A stretch of 42,180 nucleotides of DNA from RGIG3102 sp964369915 (GTDB lineage: Bacteria; Bacillota; Clostridia; Oscillospirales; Ruminococcaceae). A model generated the notes under the pieces. That model saw only the letters and a program-made list of their open reading frames with translations. It was not told where the DNA came from and did no database searches. Below, in pieces: positions 31,066 to 39,907 of the stretch. The number at the start of each line of letters is the position of its first letter. Within the stretch, counting starts at the first letter, position 1. Location: positions 1 through 42,180 of the forward strand of contig CAYJGG010000013.1 in assembly GCA_964369915.1 (NCBI GenBank), written 5' to 3'. The translations under genes were made by a program, and so were the position numbers.

Positions 31066-34000
31066 TTACACTTTATTTATATATTTGAGTAAATCTGCAA
31101 CTAATTCTTTCATAAATAACAGCGTATCATTGTCTTTTGGTATGGATATTGATAAAAATGGTTTATTTTGTGAATTTATTGTCACTTTATATTTTGCATC
31201 TTTTAAAAACTCTACAACATTTATTTTTTCAAAAGTGTCTGAATATAAAACAAGGCTGTCTTTTCTTTGAACTATCTCTTTAATTCCTAGTTTTGCAGCT
31301 CTTAGACGAATTTGAGATACATCGATTAATCCAACAACGCTTTTTGGCACATCTCCATATCTATCAATTAATTCATCGAGTAAATCCGACACATCTTCAT
31401 CAGTTTCAACCATTGCAATTTTTTTATAGCTTTCAATTCTATTTTGAGCAGAAGGAATATATTTTTCTGGAATAAATGCATCAATAGAAACATCTATAAT
31501 ACAATCGCTTTTTTGAGTTTCTATTGGCATTCCTTTTTCTAAAGCTATTGCTTGATTTAATAATTTTATATATAAATCATATCCAATACTCATTAAAAAT
31601 CCGCTTTGAGTTTTCCCTAAAATACTGCCAGCTCCCCTTATTTCTAAATCTCGCATAGCGATTTTGAAGCCTGAGCCAAAAGAAGTGAATTCTTTTATAG
31701 CATTTAATCTTTTAACAGCTATTTCATTTAAAACTTTGCTTTTTCTAAATGTAAAATAAGCATATGATTTTCTAGTTGAGCGCCCTACACGTCCACGAAT
31801 TTGATATAATTGACTAAGCCCCATTGTGTCAGCGTCTTCTATAATTAAAGTGTTGCAATTTGGAACGTCTATACCTGTTTCAATAATAGTTGTGCAAACT
31901 AAAATATCCACCTCACCATTAATTAAACTTCGCCAAACGCTAGATAAGGTTTGTTCGTCCATTTGCCCGTGTGCCACTGCCACAACTGCCTCTGGCACCA
32001 TTGCCCTAACTTTATTTGCGCACATTTCAATTGTTTCAACTCTATTGTGAAGATAGTAGCATTGACCTGAGCGATTTATCTCTCTTTGCAGAGCCGATTT
32101 AATAATATTAGTATCATATTCGCTAACATAGGTTTCGATAGGTATTCTATCTATTGGCGGCTGCTCAATAGTTGACATATCTCTAATTCCGTTCATCGCC
32201 ATACTTAATGTTCTTGGAATTGGAGTAGCAGAAAGAGTCAACACGTCAACTCCTTTAAATGCCTCCACTAATTTTTCTTTATGTGCAACGCCAAAACGCT
32301 GTTCTTCATCTATAATAACAAGCCCTAGATTTTTAAAATTAACACTTTTTTGTATTAAAGCGTGAGTCCCAATTACTATATCTGCAACCCCTGAATTAAT
32401 ATCTTTTATAGTTTGGTTTCTTTGTTTTGGCGTTCTAAACCTTGAAAGAAGTTGGATATTAATTGGAAAAGATTCCATCCTTTCCATAAAAGTATTAAAA
32501 TGTTGCCAAGCTAAAACTGTTGTCGGCACTAAAATTGCAACCTGTTTTGAATCCATAACAGCTTTAAATGCTGCACGTATTGCAACTTCTGTTTTCCCAA
32601 CACCAACGTCGCCACAAAGTAGTCTATCCATTGGAAAGCTAGACTGCATATCTTTTTTAATTTCTCTAATTGAATTTAATTGATCATCGGTTTCTTCATA
32701 CATAAATCTTGCTTCAAAATCTTTTTGCCACTCAGTATCAGATGCAAATTGAAAGCCTTTTGCCTTTTGTCTTTGTGCATATAATTCAATTAATTCTTTT
32801 GCCATTTCGCTAGTGGCTTTTTTAGCTCTTTGCTTTGTTTTATTCCAGCTATCAGAGCTTAATTTTGATAGTTTCACCTTTTCATCGTTACCGGCATGAT
32901 TATATCTTGAAATTAAATCTAATTGAGTTACAGGCACAAACAAAGTGTCTTTTCCAAGATAGCTTATTTTTAAATAATCTTTAGTTATATTTTGCATAGA
33001 AACAGTGTGAATACCATCATAAACACCTACACCATAATTTTGATGCACAACTAAATCACCTTTAGAAATTTGTTCTAAAGATATAATTGCATCTTTATTT
33101 TTAACTTTTTTTGCTTTTTGAATATTTAAATTCAATTTTTTGCTTGTTATAAGTGCGAATTTATGGCTTGGCATTGTAAAGCCTTGAGTGGTGTGCCCTG
33201 CCATAACTCCAACTGCACCGTAATTAACATCGCCAGTATTTTTAATATATCCACTAGATAAATTTTTATTTGATAAATCTCCGGCTAAGGTTTTTGCATT
33301 TTTTTCAGTTCCGGCTAATACGCAAACTTTATATCCTTGACTTGTTAAAAACTGTAAATCATCTTCTAATAAATCATATTCACCATTCCAAACAGGCGTT
33401 AGATTGCAAGTGATATTAATTAATGATGATAGTTCTAGCCCATCAGTACTTCTTACAAAATCTTCTGTTATAATAGATGGGATTTTTTTCGTTAAATTTT
33501 GAAGTTTTGCAAAATTTAAATAAAAATCATCTAAATTTTTTGCTAAAACATTTTCTTCAAATAATTGTTTTATATCTTCATTTTGTTGCCAATTAAAAGC
33601 ATCATAGCTTTCTTTAATGTTTATAAAATCATCAAATAATATAAGTGGATTTTCTAAATAATCTAAAATAGTTTGCTTTTCTTTATAGCAAAGTGAAATA
33701 AACTTATCCATACTTTGAGGGATAATTCCATTATTTAAAGTTATTAATTCTTTTTCGCAGGCTTTTAAAAATAATTCTTTTTGGCTAGATGATAGCGAAT
33801 TTGCCATATCATTTATTTTATTAATAGCCGTTTCTGTTTCAAAAAACAAAACCTCTTTTGTTGGAGATATATGTACTTTTTTTACTGCGTCTATTCTTCT
33901 TTGCGTTAGGATATCAAATGTGTTCATCCTATCTATTTCATCGCCCCAAAACTCAATCCTAACTGGATTTTGCATATCTGGAGAAAATATATCGATAATA

Positions 34001-34524
34001 TCTCCCCTTTTTGCAAATTGCCCAAACCCTTCCACCATATCACGCATTATATAGCCTGATTTTAATAATTTTTGAGTTAAATCTTGTTGTTTTAATTTTT
34101 GAGTGTCTTTTATTGTAAAAGTGTTTTCTAAAAAATTCTCTTTTGGCATTGTGTGCATTAATGCACTATTAATAGGGGCAATTATTATTTTAGTTTTTTT
34201 AGCAATAATTTTTCCTATCGTTTTTATTCTTGCATATTCATATTCTCTTGAAAAACTTTCAATATATCGTAAATTTAAATCTCTTGAAAGAAAAACTTCT
34301 GCTTTATCTGTAAAAAAAGATATATCTTCATATAATTTATTTGCACTTCTCTCATCTTTTGTGATAACTAGAATTTCTTTTTTTGTATCGCTTTCAAGGG
34401 CTGCTAAAAATGCAGTTCTCGCTGTTTTTGATAAGCCAAATAAACCTATCGGATTTTTATAATTTGAAATTTCCGATAAGAGCCTTTGGTATTCTAGAGT
34501 TTTTTGAATTTCTTTTATAATCAA
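31066..34524 (-). CDS. mfd: Transcription-repair coupling factor
   Basis: Mfd is an ATP-driven translocase that removes RNA polymerase stalled at DNA damage and recruits the UvrA excision system. The 1152-residue protein has the UvrB-like N-terminal module and the RNA-polymerase-interacting domain with GDLVVHQNYGVGVYDGI. The RecG-like helicase has LLCGDVGVGKTEVA, IIDEEQRFGV, TLSATPIPRTL and QIRGRVGRS, and the C-terminal D7 domain is present. The likely start is TTG (34522-34524), with AAGGTG five bases upstream. It is the last gene after glmU-like, prs and pth, with a 70 bp gap holding a strong hairpin. Confidence 0.97.
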   Translation of the reverse strand: MIIKEIQKTLEYQRLLSEISNYKNPIGLFGLSKTARTAFLAALESDTKKEILVITKDERSANKLYEDISFFTDKAEVFLSRDLNLRYIESFSREYEYARIKTIGKIIAKKTKIIIAPINSALMHTMPKENFLENTFTIKDTQKLKQQDLTQKLLKSGYIMRDMVEGFGQFAKRGDIIDIFSPDMQNPVRIEFWGDEIDRMNTFDILTQRRIDAVKKVHISPTKEVLFFETETAINKINDMANSLSSSQKELFLKACEKELITLNNGIIPQSMDKFISLCYKEKQTILDYLENPLILFDDFINIKESYDAFNWQQNEDIKQLFEENVLAKNLDDFYLNFAKLQNLTKKIPSIITEDFVRSTDGLELSSLINITCNLTPVWNGEYDLLEDDLQFLTSQGYKVCVLAGTEKNAKTLAGDLSNKNLSSGYIKNTGDVNYGAVGVMAGHTTQGFTMPSHKFALITSKKLNLNIQKAKKVKNKDAIISLEQISKGDLVVHQNYGVGVYDGIHTVSMQNITKDYLKISYLGKDTLFVPVTQLDLISRYNHAGNDEKVKLSKLSSDSWNKTKQRAKKATSEMAKELIELYAQRQKAKGFQFASDTEWQKDFEARFMYEETDDQLNSIREIKKDMQSSFPMDRLLCGDVGVGKTEVAIRAAFKAVMDSKQVAILVPTTVLAWQHFNTFMERMESFPINIQLLSRFRTPKQRNQTIKDINSGVADIVIGTHALIQKSVNFKNLGLVIIDEEQRFGVAHKEKLVEAFKGVDVLTLSATPIPRTLSMAMNGIRDMSTIEQPPIDRIPIETYVSEYDTNIIKSALQREINRSGQCYYLHNRVETIEMCANKVRAMVPEAVVAVAHGQMDEQTLSSVWRSLINGEVDILVCTTIIETGIDVPNCNTLIIEDADTMGLSQLYQIRGRVGRSTRKSYAYFTFRKSKVLNEIAVKRLNAIKEFTSFGSGFKIAMRDLEIRGAGSILGKTQSGFLMSIGYDLYIKLLNQAIALEKGMPIETQKSDCIIDVSIDAFIPEKYIPSAQNRIESYKKIAMVETDEDVSDLLDELIDRYGDVPKSVVGLIDVSQIRLRAAKLGIKEIVQRKDSLVLYSDTFEKINVVEFLKDAKYKVTINSQNKPFLSISIPKDNDTLLFMKELVADLLKYINKV

Positions 34525-34554
34525 TTTTGCACCTTCTTTTAGATAACAACTAAT

Positions 34555-34588
34555 GCCGTAAAACCCCTATTGATAGGGGTCTTACGGC
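34555..34588 (-). promoter_or_regulatory. Strong intergenic hairpin between pth and mfd
   Basis: GCCGTAA-G-ACCCCTAT and ATAGGGGT-T-TTACGGC (minus strand) form a 16 bp stem with one wobble and a two-base gap. No T-run follows; ATTAGTTG leads to the mfd ribosome site. It could reduce read-through or stabilise the upstream mRNA. Confidence 0.6.
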
Positions 34589-34594
34589 TGTTAT

Positions 34595-35149
34595 TTATTT
34601 ACTGTATTTATTCATTGCTTTATCTCTATCGCCTTTAATGAAAAGTTTTATGCAATCCCATATATCTTTATACAATTCATTTAAAGTTTCTTTTTCTTTA
34701 CTGGAAAATTCACTTAAAACCCAATCGGCTAAATCGTAGTCTGGGTGAGGCTTTTGCCCTACGCCAACTTTAAGGCGAGGAAAAACATCTCCCATATGTG
34801 AAATAATGCTTTTTATTCCATTATGTCCACCTGCACTACCCTTAGTTCTAACTCTTAACTTGCCAACATCTAAAGAAACATCATCATATATTATAATAAT
34901 ATTCTCTACTGGTATTTTGTAGAATTTTGCAGCATCGCTAACACTTTTTCCAGATAAATTCATATAGGTTTGAGGTTTTAATAAAATCCCTTTTTCACCG
35001 TGAATTTCAATAGTGTTATATAAAGCAAAAAATTTTGATTTTTGAATTTTTATATTTTCCTGTTTAGCTATATAATCTAAAGCGCAAAATCCAATATTAT
35101 GCCTTGTATTATCATACTTTGTGCCTGGATTTCCAAGCCCTACAATCAT
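34595..35149 (-). CDS. pth: Peptidyl-tRNA hydrolase
   Basis: This enzyme releases tRNA from peptidyl-tRNAs dropped by ribosomes. The 184-residue protein begins MIVGLGNPGTKYDNTRHNIG, with Asn7 and catalytic His17, and Asp90 in IYDDVSLD. These match E. coli Asn10, His20 and Asp93. GSAGGHNGIKS is also present. The ATG at 35149 is chosen by family length and AAGG ten bases upstream; a longer in-frame start exists. It follows prs by 36 bp. Confidence 0.95.
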   Translation of the reverse strand: MIVGLGNPGTKYDNTRHNIGFCALDYIAKQENIKIQKSKFFALYNTIEIHGEKGILLKPQTYMNLSGKSVSDAAKFYKIPVENIIIIYDDVSLDVGKLRVRTKGSAGGHNGIKSIISHMGDVFPRLKVGVGQKPHPDYDLADWVLSEFSSKEKETLNELYKDIWDCIKLFIKGDRDKAMNKYSK

Positions 35150-35185
35150 AAAGCTAAAACCTTCTTTATTTTTAAAAAACATAGT

Positions 35186-36133
35186 TTAATCAAATAGTGG
35201 AGAAACACTTTGTTCTGAATAAATTCTTTTAATTGTTTCTGCAAAAACACATGCAACACTTTCCACTTTAATTTTATCTATTTTTTTAGATTCTGGTAAT
35301 GGGATTGTGTCTAAAATAATTAATTCTTCGATAGCGCTATCTTGAATTCTTTGTATTGCAGGACCTGAAAGAATACCATGAGTTGCACAAGCTCTAACAG
35401 ATTTTGCGCCTCTTTCTTTTAGAGAATTTGCAGCATTGCAAAGCGTTCCTGCTGTATCAATAATATCATCGATAATAATAACATTTTTATCTTTTATATC
35501 GCCAATAATATTCATAATTTCTGAAACATTTGGTTTTGGTCTTCTTTTATCAATAATAGCGATTGGAACATCTAATTTACTAGCAAAACTTCTTGCTCTA
35601 TTAACGCTTCCTAAATCTGGGCTTACCACAACAATATCTTCTAAGCCTTTATTTAAAAAGCTCTTTGTAAGTTTTGGCATACCGTATAAATTATCAAGAG
35701 GGATATTAAAAAATCCTTGAATTTGAGCCGCATGTAAGTCCATTGTTAAAACTCTATCTGCGCCTGCTGCTGTTATTAAATCAGCAACTAATTTTGCACT
35801 AATTGGATCTCTCGCTCTGCTTTTTCTGTCTTGACGAGCATAGCCAAAGTATGGAATAACTGCTGTTATTCTACCAGCTGACGCTCTTTTTAAAGCGTCT
35901 ATCATAATTAATAATTCCATTATATTATTATTAACAGGTGGGCATGTGCTTTGAATTACAAACACATCACAGCCCCTTACTGTTTCTTTAATTGAAACTG
36001 TGATTTCGCCGTCACTAAAAGTTCCAACTTCACTGTTTCCAACAGGTACTCCTAATTGCTTTGAAATATCTTCTACTAATTGTTTACTTGCATTGCAAGA
36101 GAAAATTTTAATATCACGTCCAGTAAATTTCAT
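35186..36133 (-). CDS. prs: Ribose-phosphate pyrophosphokinase
   Basis: This enzyme makes phosphoribosyl pyrophosphate from ribose 5-phosphate and ATP for nucleotide, histidine and tryptophan synthesis. The 315-residue protein has FSDGEITVSI, the flexible-loop region GYARQDRKSRARDPIS, the TMDLHAAQIQGFF segment and the PRPP-binding motif VIIIDDIIDTAGT. The ATG at 36133 has AAGGA upstream and fits family length. It lies 19 bp after the GlmU-like gene, the usual glmU-prs-pth order of Bacillota. Confidence 0.97.
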   Translation of the reverse strand: MKFTGRDIKIFSCNASKQLVEDISKQLGVPVGNSEVGTFSDGEITVSIKETVRGCDVFVIQSTCPPVNNNIMELLIMIDALKRASAGRITAVIPYFGYARQDRKSRARDPISAKLVADLITAAGADRVLTMDLHAAQIQGFFNIPLDNLYGMPKLTKSFLNKGLEDIVVVSPDLGSVNRARSFASKLDVPIAIIDKRRPKPNVSEIMNIIGDIKDKNVIIIDDIIDTAGTLCNAANSLKERGAKSVRACATHGILSGPAIQRIQDSAIEELIILDTIPLPESKKIDKIKVESVACVFAETIKRIYSEQSVSPLFD

Positions 36134-36152
36134 TTCCTTATTTCCTTCTTTT

Positions 36153-36851
36153 TTAATCACTATGTTTTTTCTTATAATTTGACAGTTTGTTTGTAGCCCA
36201 ATTAAGTTTATTTTCTTGCTTTGTTCTAGCCACTGCTAAGGCATCATTTGGAACATCTTTTGTTATAGTTGATCCTGCCGCTGTATAAGCGCCATCACCA
36301 ATTTTCACAGGAGCAATTAGATTTGAATTACAGCCAACAAAAGCAAAATCGCCAATTGTTGTTCTACTTTTTGTTTGCCCATCATAGTTTACTGTAACAA
36401 CTCCACATCCAATATTACTATGTATACCAATATCTGTATCTCCAATATAGCTTAAGTGTGCCACTGAAGCGCCTCTTTCAAGATTTGAATTTTTCACTTC
36501 AACAAAGTTTCCAACTTTTGTATTTTCGCCTATAACACAATTTGGTCTAATTTGAGTAAACGGCCCAACTTTTGATCCATCTTTAACAAATGATTCATTT
36601 ATTTGAGAAGCATTCACTGTAACATAATTACCTACTTTACTATTAGTAATCATAGTGTTTGGTCCTATTTTACAGTTTTCGCCAATTGTGGTATCTCCTA
36701 ATAGGATAGTTCCCGGCAGGATAGTTGTTCCTTCTCCTATTCTAACCGTTTCTTCTATCACTACTCCGTGTGATGTGTAAAATTTAACGCCATTTTCGAT
36801 ATGCTTTTGGATAATTTCAAGATATTTCTTTTCATTAGCAATAATTTGCAT
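36153..36851 (-). CDS. GlmU C-terminal-like left-handed beta-helix acetyltransferase (no uridylyltransferase domain)
   Basis: This 232-residue protein corresponds to the C-terminal half of GlmU (about 455 residues), which acetylates glucosamine 1-phosphate with acetyl-CoA. Hexapeptide repeats fill most of it (VRIGEGTTILPGTILLGDTT). Conserved active-site parts are VEVKNSNLERGA, the His in AHLSYIGDT, GCGVVTVNYDG and AAGSTITKDVP. The N-terminal pyrophosphorylase domain with GxGxGTRM is missing and is not encoded upstream. The gene holds the usual glmU place before prs and has its own promoter, so it looks intact and not recently truncated. A separate uridylyltransferase must exist elsewhere if it serves UDP-GlcNAc synthesis. 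Confidence 0.85.
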   Translation of the reverse strand: MQIIANEKKYLEIIQKHIENGVKFYTSHGVVIEETVRIGEGTTILPGTILLGDTTIGENCKIGPNTMITNSKVGNYVTVNASQINESFVKDGSKVGPFTQIRPNCVIGENTKVGNFVEVKNSNLERGASVAHLSYIGDTDIGIHSNIGCGVVTVNYDGQTKSRTTIGDFAFVGCNSNLIAPVKIGDGAYTAAGSTITKDVPNDALAVARTKQENKLNWATNKLSNYKKKHSD

Positions 36852-36932
36852 ATTAAATCATTCCTTCCTACACTATATAATTGGATTTACAAAAAAACAA
36901 ATCCTATCTTCTCATAATTTCCACTTAATTAT

Positions 36933-36961
36933 ATAATACAATAATTATATAATTTTGCCAA
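36933..36961 (-). promoter_or_regulatory. Promoter of the glmU-like/prs/pth/mfd operon
   Basis: On the minus strand TTGGCA (36956-36961) and TATTAT (36933-36938) are 17 bp apart, about 80 bp before the first gene. Confidence 0.65.
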
Positions 36962-37085
36962 TAGAAAAAAATGATATTTTATGATATTTGTTTGTTTAAA
37001 TAAAAAAACTAACTGATTTCACAAAATTTTTACATAAATTGCATTTTTAAAATAAGCATTTTACTAATTTTAGCGTATATAACTA

Positions 37086-37113
37086 TTTATATTTATAAAT
37101 TTTATGGTATAAT
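37086..37113 (+). promoter_or_regulatory. Candidate promoter of the 203-residue membrane protein gene
   Basis: TTTATA (37086-37091) and TATAAT (37108-37113) are 16 bp apart, ending 22 bp before the ATG. Confidence 0.5.
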
Positions 37114-37135
37114 TAAACTAAAAGGGGGCGAGTGT

Positions 37136-37747
37136 ATGAGTAATCATATTTATTTAGGAAATTTAAAAAATAAGAAAAAGAAAAAAACATTAACTAATAT
37201 CACATTAGCTGTTTTTGTAATTTTTTCTTTAATTTATCTTTATATATCTTCAACTATTGGAATTTACATTAATGGAGATTTTTATAGAAAGTCGCCTTCA
37301 CTAACAAATATAAATTATTATGCAGTTTCAAGTTCTGCCGATATTCAAAATATTGAGCTAATTAGCAATATAGATAAAAGCTATTTAATTAAAATTGACG
37401 GTGAATCTGCTATTGTGTCTAATATTGTTTATGATAAAGAAAACGATACTTACAGTATGGATATTATAGAAGGAGAATTTAAAGACGGTGAGTTATTTGG
37501 ATTAGATAAGAATCAATTTGCTAAAATTGCCCTTCAAGAAACTGAAGTTCGCAGACAGCCAATTCATTATTACATCATACCATTTCTATTGCTTCTATCT
37601 TTATCACTTTTAAGAAAATATTCAACAGAAATTCATAATAAATTATTTAAAGATAAACTATTTTCTGAAAAGTATTTTTCATTAATAGATTATCTTCCAA
37701 TATATTTTGCATATATAATTATGGCTATATTAACAATAACTTTATAA
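37136..37747 (+). CDS. Membrane protein of unknown function
   Basis: This 203-residue protein has a basic start (KNKKKKKTLTNIT), a first membrane helix at about 20-45, an outside region of about 100 residues with beta character, and two closing helices (IPFLLLLSLSLL and YLPIYFAYIIMAILTITL). There is no lipobox, no cysteine motif and no known family that I recognise. A very strong AAGGGGG ribosome site and an own promoter and terminator show it is a real single gene. It is divergent from the glmU-like operon. Confidence 0.7.
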   Translation: MSNHIYLGNLKNKKKKKTLTNITLAVFVIFSLIYLYISSTIGIYINGDFYRKSPSLTNINYYAVSSSADIQNIELISNIDKSYLIKIDGESAIVSNIVYDKENDTYSMDIIEGEFKDGELFGLDKNQFAKIALQETEVRRQPIHYYIIPFLLLLSLSLLRKYSTEIHNKLFKDKLFSEKYFSLIDYLPIYFAYIIMAILTITL

Positions 37748-37759
37748 TTTTTTATTTGA

Positions 37760-37796
37760 AATACAGGATTTTAGAGAAATCCTGTATTTTTTTTAC
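37760..37796 (+). terminator. Intrinsic terminator
   Basis: AATACAGGATTT and AAATCCTGTATT form a perfect 12 bp stem with a five-base loop, then eight or more T. It ends the gene for the unknown membrane protein. Confidence 0.92.
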
Positions 37797-37873
37797 TATT
37801 TCTATTGAAAAACACTTATAGTTGATGTATCATATAAACACCGCTTAAAATAAAGAAATCAGGTATAAAATAA

Positions 37874-39106
37874 ATGATAATTAAAAAGTATAACTTAATA
37901 AAGTTTTTTATAATTTTTGGATTATACACATTAGCTGCTGGCATGGTTCACCCTGTTACTCCTGCATTTATTGAATCCATTAATGCCCCTAGCAGTACAT
38001 TTGGAATTGCTTTTGCAGGAATGGCACTCGGGCAATTTATATTTTCTCCATTATGGGGAAAATTACTCGATAAGCTCGGCTATCCAAAATCAATTTGCAT
38101 TGGAATGCTAATGTATGCTTGTTCAGCATTAATATTTTATTCTTCGAGATATTGGTATGTTATCGTTATCGGCAGATTTATCGGTGGTGCTGGAGTTGGT
38201 GGAGTATTAGTTCCATTTATGGCTTACATAATGTCTTTAGATGCGCCAAGTGAAGATAAAAATCAACTTTTAGTTTTTTATTCATCATTTCAAAGTATTG
38301 GCACTTCAATCGGATTTTTAATTGGAGGACTCGTTGGCGATATAAATCTTGGATATGCATTTTTTCTTCAAGCCACAACTTTAACTGTAGCTGGTATATT
38401 ATCGTATATTTACATTAAAAACCCTACTTCTTTTACTCGTAACACTCAAAAACTTGAATTAAATGAAATAAATCCTTTTTCAAGTATTTTTAATAGTTTA
38501 AAACTTATAAATCCAACAGTTGGAATATTTTTATTCTCTGTATTTTTAACATTGGGTGCCTCTTCTGGATTTGATCAAAACTTTAATTACTTTTTAAGAG
38601 TTTCTTTTGATTTTTCTCCTTCTTCTGCTGGAATTTTAAAAGCTGTAATTGCTATTTTATCTCTTGTGGCTAATTTAACGATTAATATATGGATAGTTAG
38701 AAAGAAAAACATTGCAACGTCTATGTGCCTTTTTATTTCTATTGCTTCAATTAGCGTATTCGTTACTATGCTAAGCTCTAATCTTATTTTAACGCTCATG
38801 GCTTCATTAGTTTATTATACTTCTTTTGCTATTTATTCACCTTTACAGCAAACTGTTATGAGCAAAAACAGCAGTGAAACAATTTCAAAAGGTGTAGTTT
38901 CTGGATTATTTAATGCCTCTCGCTCTATTGGAATGGTCATAGGACCTCTATTTGCAGGACTAGTGTTTGACACAAATCCTGATATAGCTTTTACAACCTT
39001 TTCAATTTGCTTTATATTTGCAATTATCCTATCTTACATAAATTATAAAAGATTATTAAAAGAAGGTGTTAATTTTACTGCATCTACTAAAAAAAATAAG
39101 AATTAA
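37874..39106 (+). CDS. MFS transporter, drug-efflux (DHA1) type
   Basis: This 410-residue carrier has about 12 membrane helices. The loop 2-3 motif is SPLWGKLLDKLGYPKSICIG. A conserved Arg-Gly stretch in helix 4 reads VIGRFIGGAGVGG, and helix 5 has the pattern SIGTSIGFLIGGLVGD that is typical of proton-driven exporters. It resembles TetA/MdtG-like proteins that export drugs or toxic metabolites, though substrate is unknown. The ribosome site (AGGT) is weak. A possible promoter is TTGATG-18-TAAAAT near 37822-37851. The gene ends at a bidirectional terminator shared with the ABC operon. Confidence 0.85.
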   Translation: MIIKKYNLIKFFIIFGLYTLAAGMVHPVTPAFIESINAPSSTFGIAFAGMALGQFIFSPLWGKLLDKLGYPKSICIGMLMYACSALIFYSSRYWYVIVIGRFIGGAGVGGVLVPFMAYIMSLDAPSEDKNQLLVFYSSFQSIGTSIGFLIGGLVGDINLGYAFFLQATTLTVAGILSYIYIKNPTSFTRNTQKLELNEINPFSSIFNSLKLINPTVGIFLFSVFLTLGASSGFDQNFNYFLRVSFDFSPSSAGILKAVIAILSLVANLTINIWIVRKKNIATSMCLFISIASISVFVTMLSSNLILTLMASLVYYTSFAIYSPLQQTVMSKNSSETISKGVVSGLFNASRSIGMVIGPLFAGLVFDTNPDIAFTTFSICFIFAIILSYINYKRLLKEGVNFTASTKKNKN

Positions 39107-39131
39107 AAATCTTAATATTATCAGTAAATAA

Positions 39132-39164
39132 AAAAATCGCTACATAAATTATGTAGCGATTTTT
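39132..39164. terminator. Bidirectional intrinsic terminator
   Basis: AAAAATCGCTACAT and ATGTAGCGATTTTT are a perfect inverted repeat with a five-base loop between the convergent MFS gene and ABC transporter operon. Confidence 0.93.
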
Positions 39165-39166
39165 AT

Positions 39167-39907
39167 TTAATTGTTCATAAATCTTGATAGAAATTCTTTT
39201 GTTTTTTCTTGTTTTGGATTTGTGAAAATTTCTTTAGGAGTTCCTTCTTCTAGTATAACTCCCTCACTCATAAACACAACTCTGTTTGATACGTCTCTTG
39301 CAAAAGCCATTTCATGAGTTACTATAATCATAGTCATCCCTTCTTTTGCTATATCCGACATAACTTTTAAAACTTCGCCAACCATTTCAGGATCAAGTGC
39401 ACTAGTAGGCTCATCAAATAATAAAACCTCTGGTTCCATTGCAAGGGCTCTTGCAATAGCAACTCTTTGCTTTTGTCCGCCTGATAACTGATTTGGCTTT
39501 GCATTAACATATGGCGCCATACCAACTTTTTCAAGATAGTATAATGCTTTTTCTTTTGCTTTAACTTTATCTTCTTTTAAAACAACATTTTGCCCAACTA
39601 AACAGTTATCTAAAACATTCAAATTATTAAATAAATTAAAGTTTTGAAAAACCATCCCAACTTTTGCTCTATATTTTGGAGCATCTTTTATAGAGGTTAA
39701 AATATTAGTGTTATTAAATAATATCTCTCCACCACTTGGCATTTCTAAAAGGTTTATACAGCGTAGTAATGTGCTTTTACCACTACCAGATGAGCCGATA
39801 ATACTCATTACCATACCTTTATTAACATCAAAATTTATATCTTTTAAAACTTCATTTTTCCCAAAAGTTTTACTTAGATTTTTTATTTTTATTATTGTAT
39901 TATCCAT
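39167..39907 (-). CDS. Amino acid ABC transporter ATP-binding protein (predicted lysine)
   Basis: This 246-residue ATPase of the polar-amino-acid uptake family (GlnQ/HisP/ArtP-like) drives import. Walker A is GSSGSGKST, the Q-loop MVFQNFNLFNNL, the signature LSGGQKQR, Walker B VLLFDEPTSALDPE and the H-loop VTHEM. The ATG at 39907 overlaps the permease gene, so translation is coupled; an earlier ATG directly touches the AAAGGA. Substrate prediction (lysine) comes from the riboswitch in the operon leader, not from this protein. Confidence 0.95.
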   Translation of the reverse strand: MDNTIIKIKNLSKTFGKNEVLKDINFDVNKGMVMSIIGSSGSGKSTLLRCINLLEMPSGGEILFNNTNILTSIKDAPKYRAKVGMVFQNFNLFNNLNVLDNCLVGQNVVLKEDKVKAKEKALYYLEKVGMAPYVNAKPNQLSGGQKQRVAIARALAMEPEVLLFDEPTSALDPEMVGEVLKVMSDIAKEGMTMIIVTHEMAFARDVSNRVVFMSEGVILEEGTPKEIFTNPKQEKTKEFLSRFMNN

